Below, piece by piece: positions 57,443 to 64,000 of a DNA stretch of 64,000 nucleotides. The number at the start of each line of letters is the position of its first letter. The first letter of the stretch is position 1. The position numbers and the translations under genes are program-made. Source of the DNA: Curvibacter gracilis ATCC BAA-807 (lineage in GTDB: Bacteria > Pseudomonadota > Gammaproteobacteria > Burkholderiales > Burkholderiaceae_C); contig NZ_KI912467.1 of NCBI RefSeq assembly GCF_000518645.1, forward strand, positions 209,960 to 273,959, read 5' to 3'. Under the pieces are notes generated by a model, which was given only the letters and a program-made list of their open reading frames with translations, was not told where the DNA came from and did not search any database.

Positions 57443-59740
57443 TCAACGGTGGGATTTGCCACGGCCGCCCTTTGCACTCTTCTTCTTGGCCGCTGCGGCC
57501 GCCTTCTTCACCGAGGCCTTCAAGGCCTGGATGGGCGAGCGGGGAATCAGATCAGCGCTCGAACCGGACCGGGACGACGTGCGTGCCGGCGCTTCCAGCT
57601 TCTCGTCCTGCCTGGAAGCGCTGCGGGCCTTTTTGCTCGCACTGCGCGAACTTCCTGACGTGGGCGCCACACCGGCCTTGTCTCGTTGCGACCTGCCCGT
57701 CAGGGCTTCCCCCTCATGCACCAGGCGGAAGTCGATCTTGCGGCCATCCAGATCCACACGGCTGACCTGCACCCGAACCCGACTGCCGATGGCATACCGG
57801 ATGCCCGTGCGCTCGCCACGCAACTCCTGGCGCGCCTCGTCGAACTTGAAGTACTCGCCCCCGAGTTCGGTGATGTGCACCAGGCCCTCGACATACATGG
57901 CGTCCAAGGTCACGAAGATGCCAAAGCTGGTGGCAGCCGAGACCACGCCACCAAACTCCTCGCCCAGGTGCTCACGCATGTATTTGCACTTGAGCCAGGC
58001 CTCCACATCGCGGCTGGCCTCATCTGCGCGGCGCTCGTTGGCGCTGCAATGCAGGCCGGCAGCCTCCCAGGCCTGGGTCTCGGCCGTGGCCTTGCGCGGC
58101 TTGACCGAAGGCTCTTTCACCCGTGACGCGAGGCGGCGGGCCAGCTTGGTGTGGGCTTCGCCGGGCGTCGGCAAGGCAGGCAACTGGTAGCGCGACTTGC
58201 CCAGGATGGCCTTGATCACGCGATGCACCAGCAGATCCGGGTAACGACGGATCGGGCTGGTGAAATGGGTGTACGCCTCAAAGGCCAGACCGAAGTGGCC
58301 GCTGTTGATCGGCGTGTAAATGGCCTGCTGCATGGAGCGCAGCAGCATGGTGTGGATCTGCTGGGAATCAGGCCGGTCCTTGGTGGCTTCTGCAATCGCC
58401 TGGAACTCGCCCGGCAGGGGCTCATCACTGACCGACAAGCCGACTCCCATGGCCTTGAGGTAATTGGCCAACAGTTCACGCTTCTCGGGCGTGGGGCCCT
58501 CGTGGACACGGAACAGCCCGGGGTGCTTGCCCTGGCCGATGAAGTCAGCACTGCAGACATTGGCCGCCAGCATCGCCTCCTCGATCAGCCGGTGCGCATC
58601 GTTGCGGGTGCGCGGCACGATCTTCTCGATGCGACCACTGTCATCGCACACGATCTGGGTTTCGGTGGTGTCGAAATCCACAGCGCCACGGGTACGGCGA
58701 GCGCCCAACAGGGCCCGGTAGACATCATGCAGGTTCAACAGGTGGGGCACCAGCGCCTTGCGACGTGCCGCCTCCGGCCCTTTGGTGTTGGCCAGGATGG
58801 CCGCCACCTCGGTGTACGTGAAGCGTGCATGACTCCACATCACGGCAGGGTAGAACTGGTAGGCATGGATCTCGCCCTTGGCGTTGATCAACATGTCGCA
58901 CACCATGCAAAGCCGATCCACCTCGGGGTTGAGCGAACACAGGCCGTTGGAGAGCTTCTCGGGCAGCATCGGGATCACCCGGCGCGGGAAATACACACTG
59001 GTGGCACGTTCGTAAGCATCAATGTCGATGCCCGAGCCCGTGTGGACATACTGACTCACGTCGGCGATCGCCACCAACAGTCGCCAACCCTTGCCACGCC
59101 CGACGCGGGCCGGTTCGCAATAGACCGCATCGTCAAAGTCACGCGCATCTTCACCGTCAATGGTGACCAGTGGAACGTCCGTCAGGTCGATGCGGTCACG
59201 CTTGTCCGAGGGCCGCACCTTGTCCGGCAGGGCTTTCGCCTCGTCAAGACAGGCTTGCGAGAACTCGTGCGGCACACCGTACTTGCGCACGGCAATCTCG
59301 ATCTCCATGCCGGGGTCGTCCACCTCACCCAGCACCTCGGTGATGCGGCCCACCGGCTGACCAAACAAGGCCGGGGGCTCGGTGAGGTCAACCACCACCA
59401 CCTGACCGGGTTTGGCAGTGCCCGTTGCCCCTTTGGGAATCAAAACATCCTGACCATAGCGCTTGTCTTCAGGCGCCACGAGCCAGACACCGCTCTCTTG
59501 AAGCAAACGGCCAATGATGGGTTGCGCGGGTCGCTCGATGATTTCCACCACCCGCCCCTCAGGACGACCACGGCGATCGGAGCGCACGATGCGAGCCTTG
59601 ACCCGATCCTTGTGCAACACCGCCCTCATTTCATTGGGTGGCAGGTAGACGTCCGGCTCACCGTTGTCACGGACCACGAACCCGTGTCCATCACGGTGTC
59701 CTTGGACGACACCTTCAAATTCATCTAGAAAATTGTTCAC
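57443..59740 (-). CDS. rnr: Ribonuclease R
   Basis: A 3'-5' exoribonuclease of about 765 residues. Cold-shock domains occupy the N-terminus. The RNB active site is IDGEDARDFDDAVY (Asp cluster 195-204), an S1 domain follows (SAATSFGIFVTLDAMYVEGL), and the tail is long, Ser/Lys-rich and basic. It degrades structured RNA. GTG 59740 is chosen; a TTG at 59773 would extend it into a shared AT-rich promoter region facing the tRNA genes. Confidence 0.95.
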   Translation of the reverse strand: MNNFLDEFEGVVQGHRDGHGFVVRDNGEPDVYLPPNEMRAVLHKDRVKARIVRSDRRGRPEGRVVEIIERPAQPIIGRLLQESGVWLVAPEDKRYGQDVLIPKGATGTAKPGQVVVVDLTEPPALFGQPVGRITEVLGEVDDPGMEIEIAVRKYGVPHEFSQACLDEAKALPDKVRPSDKRDRIDLTDVPLVTIDGEDARDFDDAVYCEPARVGRGKGWRLLVAIADVSQYVHTGSGIDIDAYERATSVYFPRRVIPMLPEKLSNGLCSLNPEVDRLCMVCDMLINAKGEIHAYQFYPAVMWSHARFTYTEVAAILANTKGPEAARRKALVPHLLNLHDVYRALLGARRTRGAVDFDTTETQIVCDDSGRIEKIVPRTRNDAHRLIEEAMLAANVCSADFIGQGKHPGLFRVHEGPTPEKRELLANYLKAMGVGLSVSDEPLPGEFQAIAEATKDRPDSQQIHTMLLRSMQQAIYTPINSGHFGLAFEAYTHFTSPIRRYPDLLVHRVIKAILGKSRYQLPALPTPGEAHTKLARRLASRVKEPSVKPRKATAETQAWEAAGLHCSANERRADEASRDVEAWLKCKYMREHLGEEFGGVVSAATSFGIFVTLDAMYVEGLVHITELGGEYFKFDEARQELRGERTGIRYAIGSRVRVQVSRVDLDGRKIDFRLVHEGEALTGRSQRDKAGVAPTSGSSRSASKKARSASRQDEKLEAPARTSSRSGSSADLIPRSPIQALKASVKKAAAAAKKKSAKGGRGKSHR

Positions 59741-59744
59741 TGAC

Positions 59745-59774
59745 TTGCTTTGGCCTAAATTTTTGATATACAAT
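59745..59774 (+). promoter_or_regulatory. Candidate promoter of the tRNA-Leu pair
   Basis: TTGCTT (59745-59750) and TACAAT (59769-59774) are spaced by 18 bp. Initiation would fall about ten bases before the first tRNA. The divergent rnr promoter must overlap this stretch. Confidence 0.45.
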
Positions 59775-59791
59775 CGAATTCTTCCTGAGAT

Positions 59792-59876
<85 letters not shown>

Positions 59877-59949
59877 AGTTTAATGAAAACGAACTCAATA
59901 TTCGCTTTCAAATGCACTAAAATCAGGAAATATTATTTGTCGACAGACT

Positions 59950-60034
<85 letters not shown>

Positions 60035-60053
60035 GTCTTCGATAAATATGAGC

Positions 60054-60082
60054 AAAAAGCCGCTGTTTCAGCGGCTTTTTTG
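60054..60082 (+). terminator. Terminator of the tRNA-Leu operon
   Basis: AAAAAGCCGC (60054-60063) pairs with GCGGCTTTTT (60071-60080), followed by further T-rich sequence. Confidence 0.88.
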
Positions 60083-60115
60083 TTTTTCAGCTCAAACTCC
60101 TGAAAATCAGCACCC

Positions 60116-60156
60116 ACAAAAAAGCCCCGAACACCACACAGCGCCGGGGCTTTTGA
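60116..60156 (-). terminator. Terminator of rimO
   Basis: On the minus strand GCCCCG and CGGGGC arms close a 15-nt loop and are followed by TTTTTT. It lies 25 bp after the rimO stop and faces the tRNA terminator. Confidence 0.8.
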
Positions 60157-60180
60157 ATCAATCAGAAAAAGTCAGGAGCT

Positions 60181-61593
60181 TCAGATAGGCAGCGCCACCA
60201 GGTCATGCCCCTCTGCAGCCACAATGCGAGCCCGGGTGAACTCACCCACCTTCAGGGTCTTGCTGATCTTCTCAGGCGGCAACAAACGCACCACGCCATC
60301 AATCTCAGGGGCATCAGCGTAACTGCGACCCACCCCACCACGGCGACCCATGGCCGGCGCCGAGTCCACCAACACCTGCATGGTGGCCCCTACGCGGCGC
60401 TGAAGACGCTCGATGGACACCTCCTCAGCCACCGCCATGAACCGGGCGCGACGCTCCTCGCGCACCTCGGGCGGCAACATGCCCGGAATCTCATTGGCAG
60501 CCGCCCCCTCCACCGGACTGTAGGCAAAGCAACCCGCGCGATCGATCTGCGCCTCGCGAACAAAATCCAGCAGATGCTGGAACTCCTCTTCCGTCTCACC
60601 CGGAAAGCCCGCAATGAAGGTGCTTCGGATCACCAACTCCGGACAGATCTCGCGCCAACGCTGGATGCGCTCCAGGTTCTTTTCGCCACTGGCCGGACGC
60701 TTCATGCGCCGCAGCACCTCAGGGTGGCTGTGCTGGAACGGCACATCCAAGTAGGGCAAGACCCGGCCGGAGGCCATCAGAGGCAGGATCTCATCCACAC
60801 TGGGATAGGGGTACACATAGTGCAGGCGCACCCAGGCACCATGCGGCTCAGCCAACTCACTCAAGGCCTGCACCAACTCGAGCATGCGGGTCTTGACCGG
60901 CTTACCATCCCAAAAACCCGTGCGGTATTTGACATCCACACCGTAGGCCGAGGTGTCCTGGCTGATCACCAGCAACTCCTTGACCCCACCCTCGAACAAG
61001 GCGCGCGCCTCCTTCAGCACATCACCGACCGGGCGGGATACCAGATCGCCACGCATGGAAGGGATGATGCAGAAGGTACAACGGTGATTGCAGCCCTCGC
61101 TGATCTTCAAATAGGCGTAGTGCCGCGGCGTCAGCTTGATACCTGCATCCCCGAATGCATTGGGAACGAGATCGATGAAGGGATCATGCGGCTTGGGCAG
61201 ATGCTGGTGCACCGCATCCATCACCTCCTGCGTGGCGTGAGGCCCCGTCACCGCGAGCACGCTGGGGTGCATCTGACGCACCAGGTTCTCGCCACCCTGC
61301 GCCTGCTTGGCCCCCAGGCAACCCGTGACGATCACCTTGCCATTCTCCGCCAACGCCTCGCCGATCGTATCGAGACTCTCCTTGACCGCATCATCGATGA
61401 AGCCGCAGGTGTTGACGATGACGAGATCGGCACCCTCGAAGGTTTTGGAGGTCTGGTACCCCTCAGCGCTGAGCTGGGTCAGGATCAATTCGGAGTCCGT
61501 GAGTGCCTTGGGACATCCAAGGCTCACAAATCCAACGCGGGGGACCGGCTGGGCGGCGCCAGCGGAAGAAGGGGGAACAAGAACTTCACTCAT
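60181..61593 (-). CDS. rimO: Ribosomal protein S12 methylthiotransferase RimO
   Basis: A 470-residue radical-SAM enzyme that methylthiolates an Asp of S12. The UPF0004 domain has Cys27, Cys63 and Cys92 for the second Fe-S cluster. The radical SAM triad CNHRCTFC uses Cys168, Cys172 and Cys175. A C-terminal TRAM domain follows. [13 protein letters not shown] distinguishes it from MiaB. Confidence 0.97.
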   Translation of the reverse strand: MSEVLVPPSSAGAAQPVPRVGFVSLGCPKALTDSELILTQLSAEGYQTSKTFEGADLVIVNTCGFIDDAVKESLDTIGEALAENGKVIVTGCLGAKQAQGGENLVRQMHPSVLAVTGPHATQEVMDAVHQHLPKPHDPFIDLVPNAFGDAGIKLTPRHYAYLKISEGCNHRCTFCIIPSMRGDLVSRPVGDVLKEARALFEGGVKELLVISQDTSAYGVDVKYRTGFWDGKPVKTRMLELVQALSELAEPHGAWVRLHYVYPYPSVDEILPLMASGRVLPYLDVPFQHSHPEVLRRMKRPASGEKNLERIQRWREICPELVIRSTFIAGFPGETEEEFQHLLDFVREAQIDRAGCFAYSPVEGAAANEIPGMLPPEVREERRARFMAVAEEVSIERLQRRVGATMQVLVDSAPAMGRRGGVGRSYADAPEIDGVVRLLPPEKISKTLKVGEFTRARIVAAEGHDLVALPI

Positions 61594-61667
61594 CGGCGTA
61601 TTGTCCCAGTTCTGGCCGACCACAGGCCAAGGCGGGCGCAATACCCGCCGCCTGAGCGTCGAAAAGC

Positions 61668-62198
61668 TCAGCGCTTCAGGCCAAAAGCGCCCAGCATCTG
61701 CTCGGTCTGCTTCTGCATCTGCTCCTGCATCTGGGTCAGCAGCGACTTGGACTGCTCGGTGTATCCACCCATCATGCTTTGCAGCACCGGCGACTGCATG
61801 CTCATAAATTGAGCCCACATCTCCGGCGAAATGCTCTTGGATTGGGCCGTCAACTGGGTCTGCATCTCCGAGAAGGCCTGGATGTTCTTCTCGATGTAAG
61901 ACCCCATGAAACCCTGCATGGCATGCCCGTAGAAACGGATGATGCTGGACAACACCGCCTCCGTGAACATGGGCGCCCCGCCCGCCTCCTCTTCGAGAAT
62001 GATCTGCAACAGAATGCTGCGCGTCAAATCGTCATTGGTCTTGGCATCGCGAACCACAAAGGATTCGCTGTCCATCACCAGCTGACGCACCTCGGCCAGG
62101 GTGATGTAGGTGGAGGTGTCGGTATCGTACAGGCGCCGATTCGGGTACTTCTTGATGATCCGCTGAGACGGTTTGGCGGCTGCTTTCTTGCTTTGCAC
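61668..62198 (-). CDS. phaR: Polyhydroxyalkanoate synthesis repressor PhaR
   Basis: A 176-residue regulator. The N-terminal PHB/PHA accumulation domain ([20 protein letters not shown]) binds DNA, and the C-terminal helical Gln/Met-rich region binds PHB granules. GTG 62198 is eight bases after GAGGAG and gives the family N-terminus; the open frame to 62249 is not used. PhaR represses phasin genes until polymer forms. A TAGAAT (62257-62252) may be its -10. The phaR-to-tRNA-Val gap (62199-62515) otherwise holds only the tRNA terminator. Confidence 0.94.
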   Translation of the reverse strand: MQSKKAAAKPSQRIIKKYPNRRLYDTDTSTYITLAEVRQLVMDSESFVVRDAKTNDDLTRSILLQIILEEEAGGAPMFTEAVLSSIIRFYGHAMQGFMGSYIEKNIQAFSEMQTQLTAQSKSISPEMWAQFMSMQSPVLQSMMGGYTEQSKSLLTQMQEQMQKQTEQMLGAFGLKR

Positions 62199-62412
62199 GT
62201 ATGAGGCTCCTCGATCCTGGACAGACCGAAATATCGATGGGATCGTCACATTCTAGGGAGCACACCCGAGCCAACAGCCAAGGTTTACCCTGACCGGCTA
62301 TTGTCAACCCGAACACTGCAGACGAAGACAATCTTTCCTGAGCCGCGTCACAACATCGCCGCAGCACCCATGCACGGCAACGGAAGATGAAATCAAATTC
62401 GAAAGCGGAAAA

Positions 62413-62440
62413 AGAAAAAGCCACCCATGGGGTGGCTTTT
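62413..62440 (-). terminator. Terminator of tRNA-Val
   Basis: GCCACCC and GGGTGGC arms form a perfect hairpin, with A/T flanks that read as TTTTTCTTTTT on the minus strand. It is about 75 bp past the tRNA-Val 3' end. Confidence 0.85.
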
Positions 62441-62515
62441 CAAGTTTGGAAGCTCTTGGGCTTCCGGGTCAGTTTACCGATGTTGCGAAGTCTGGTTATC
62501 TTCGCTCGGATAAAC

Positions 62516-62592
62516 TGGTAGGCGCGATTGGACTCGAACCAACGACCCCCACCATGTCAAGGTGGTGCTCTAACCAGCTGAGCTACGCGCCT
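62516..62592 (-). tRNA. tRNA-Val (anticodon GAC)
   Basis: A 77-nt tRNA. Acceptor AGGCGCG/CGCGCCT, D-arm TAGCTCAGCTGGTTAGAGC, anticodon loop TTGACAT (GAC), T-arm GGTTCGAGTCC, and encoded CCA are all present. It closely resembles E. coli tRNA-Val(GAC) outside the acceptor stem. Confidence 0.97.
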
Positions 62593-62649
62593 GTCTGTAT
62601 TCGAGAATGTAGAGTATACAGCGGAATTTTTGTGTTTTTAGAAAAACCG

Positions 62650-62677
62650 CAAAAAAGTTGAAATCTTCTCTTCAACT
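62650..62677 (-). terminator. Terminator of relA
   Basis: On the minus strand AGTTGAA and TTCAACT arms close an 8-nt loop and are followed by a T-run. It begins at the last base of the relA stop codon. Confidence 0.75.
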
Positions 62678-64000
62678 CAGCGTCGCTTCGCCCACCTCAC
62701 CCCCGAGACCGTGGCCACCAGAGACAGCACCTTGCTCAGTCGAGCCGAGTCCGAGACCTCCACTGTGAACGTCATCCAGGCCGTACCCTTGACGGACTGG
62801 GTCTGCACACCGATCACATTGGTCTTCTCGCGGGCAAACACCTCCGAGATGTCGCGCAACAAACCTTGCCGGTCGGCGGCTTCGATCGCCACATCCACCG
62901 GGTACCGGGCCAGGTCCTCACCCTTGGCCCGCCCCCATTCCACGTCGATGACGCGCTCGGCACTGCGGGCGGCCATCTCACGGAAGTTGCTGCAATCGAG
63001 CCTGTGCACGCTGACGCCCTTGCCACGGGTCACAAAACCCCCGATGGCATCCGGCGGCGCGGGCTTGCAGCATTTCGCCAACTGGGTCATCAACGAATCG
63101 ATGCCCACCACCAGCACACCACCCTTGGGGGCCTTTTCGATGTTGCGCGATTTCTTCAGCAGCAGGTAGTCATCGGGCTCCAGCACCGGCTCCGGTGGGC
63201 GCAACAGGTTCTCGATGTTGCGCAGCGAGAATTCATCCTTGCCCACCACCTCGAACAGGGCATCGGCCGACTTGAAGCCCAGCTGCGACGCCAGGTCGAC
63301 CAGCTTGACCGCCGTCTTGCCCTCGCGCTGAAGCAGCTTCTCGACCGCTTCACGTCCACGGGCGATGGTCTCGTGCGTGATCTGGGCATTGAACCAGGCC
63401 CGCACCTTGGCTCGCGCCCGGTTGCTGTTCAAGAACCCCAGGTCGGCATTCAGCCAATCCCGCGAAGGCCCGCCCTCCTTGGCCGCCACGATCTCCACCG
63501 TCTGCCCGTTTTGCAGCGGCGTGTTCAGCGGCACCATGACGCCATCAATACGGGCGCCCCGGCAGCGGTGCCCCACGTCGGTGTGCACTGCGTAGGCAAA
63601 ATCGACCGGTGTGCCCCCCTGGGGCAACTCGACAATCGCCGCGTTGGGCGTCAGCACATAGATGCGATCTTCGAACAACCCACCGCTGGGCTGGGTGCCC
63701 GACAGGTCGCGCTCCCAGGCCAGCAACTGGCGCAGCACGGCGATCTTGGCGTCGTATTCGCTGCTGGCCGACACCCCGGCATAGCCTTTGGTGCCGGCCT
63801 CCTTGTAGGCCCAATGCGCGGCCACGCCATGCTCGGCGTGGTCGTGCATGGCCTGGGTGCGGATCTGGATCTCGATCGCCTTGCCCGCCTCGTCGCGCAC
63901 CACCGTGTGCAAGGACTGGTAGCCATTGGGTTTGGGCTTGGCGATGTAGTCATCAAACTCGGCATCGATGGGCGTGAAGCGGTCATGCACCCAGCCCAGC
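62677..64000 (-). CDS. relA: RelA/SpoT-family (p)ppGpp synthetase, C-terminal part
   Basis: The last 441 residues are present; the gene continues past 64000. The window contains the end of the synthetase domain (KPNGYQSLHTVV; EIQIRTQAMHDHAEHGVAAH), TGS (DRIYVLTPNAAIVELPQGGT), the helical domain, the conserved-Cys ZFD (AKCCKPAPPDAIGG) and C-terminal ACT. It produces the stringent-response alarmone on stalled ribosomes. The hydrolase region is outside, so RelA rather than SpoT is judged from C-terminal resemblance only. Confidence 0.88.
   Translation of the reverse strand, partial: LGWVHDRFTPIDAEFDDYIAKPKPNGYQSLHTVVRDEAGKAIEIQIRTQAMHDHAEHGVAAHWAYKEAGTKGYAGVSASSEYDAKIAVLRQLLAWERDLSGTQPSGGLFEDRIYVLTPNAAIVELPQGGTPVDFAYAVHTDVGHRCRGARIDGVMVPLNTPLQNGQTVEIVAAKEGGPSRDWLNADLGFLNSNRARAKVRAWFNAQITHETIARGREAVEKLLQREGKTAVKLVDLASQLGFKSADALFEVVGKDEFSLRNIENLLRPPEPVLEPDDYLLLKKSRNIEKAPKGGVLVVGIDSLMTQLAKCCKPAPPDAIGGFVTRGKGVSVHRLDCSNFREMAARSAERVIDVEWGRAKGEDLARYPVDVAIEAADRQGLLRDISEVFAREKTNVIGVQTQSVKGTAWMTFTVEVSDSARLSKVLSLVATVSGVRWAKRR

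Overview
This window is a chromosomal segment of a high-GC betaproteobacterium. The order of the housekeeping blocks points to Burkholderiales and most resembles Comamonadaceae or the Leptothrix/Rubrivivax group: pstSCAB-phoUBR, rlmE/ftsH/folP/glmM, carAB-greA-DUF4149, rpsB-tsf-pyrH-frr-uppS-cdsA-dxr-rseP-bamA-skp-lpxD-fabZ-lpxA-lpxB-rnhB, and a PhaR-type polyhydroxyalkanoate regulator. The taxon is inferred from gene order and protein character; no search was run. No insertion sequence, prophage, CRISPR array or integron is visible.

Region by region. (1) 1-5.5 kb: an accessory catabolic cluster. It holds the end of an HDAC/acetylpolyamine-deacetylase-like gene, an APH-fold kinase of the hydroxylysine-kinase type, a class III PLP enzyme resembling ethanolamine-phosphate/phosphohydroxylysine phospho-lyases, an amidase, and an M20 deacylase. 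(2) 5.5-9 kb: zinc-independent ribosomal protein L31 (rpmE2) with its own promoter and terminator, then an ArnT-like membrane protein and a MATE exporter. (3) 9-23.2 kb: a phosphate island. It contains pstS-pstC-pstA-pstB-phoU-phoB-phoR, divergent ppx, a histone-H1-like protein, sixA-ppk, and an LpxH-like phosphoesterase with an OlsB-like ornithine-lipid acyltransferase. Pho-box-like sites lie upstream of pstS, ppk, ppx and possibly olsB. (4) 23.2-26.2 kb: a large CHASE-PAS-PAS-GGDEF-EAL protein. (5) 26.2-33.5 kb: glmM, folP, ftsH (with a sigma-32-like promoter) and rlmE; divergent yhbY plus a glycosyltransferase; then DUF4149 and greA. (6) 33.6-38.1 kb: carAB. (7) 38.3-53.5 kb: the long translation / isoprenoid / outer-membrane biogenesis block, read leftward from rpsB to a TrmH-family methyltransferase. 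(8) 53.8-59.8 kb: a D-amino-acid dehydrogenase-like gene and nnr reading rightward, and an SDR gene and RNase R reading leftward. (9) 59.8-64 kb: two identical tRNA-Leu(CAG) genes, rimO, phaR, tRNA-Val(GAC) and the 3' part of relA, which runs off the window.

Most of the window is conserved core genome. The parts most worth following up are the kinase/phospho-lyase/deacylase cluster at the left edge and the wiring of the phosphate island. In the latter, pstS and ppk share an almost identical operator, and a third Pho-type promoter fires towards a small, possibly leaderless secreted-peptide ORF ahead of ppx. Starts were chosen from Shine-Dalgarno spacing, overlap with upstream stops and family N-termini. 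Several genes use GTG or TTG, and this is noted where it decides the start.
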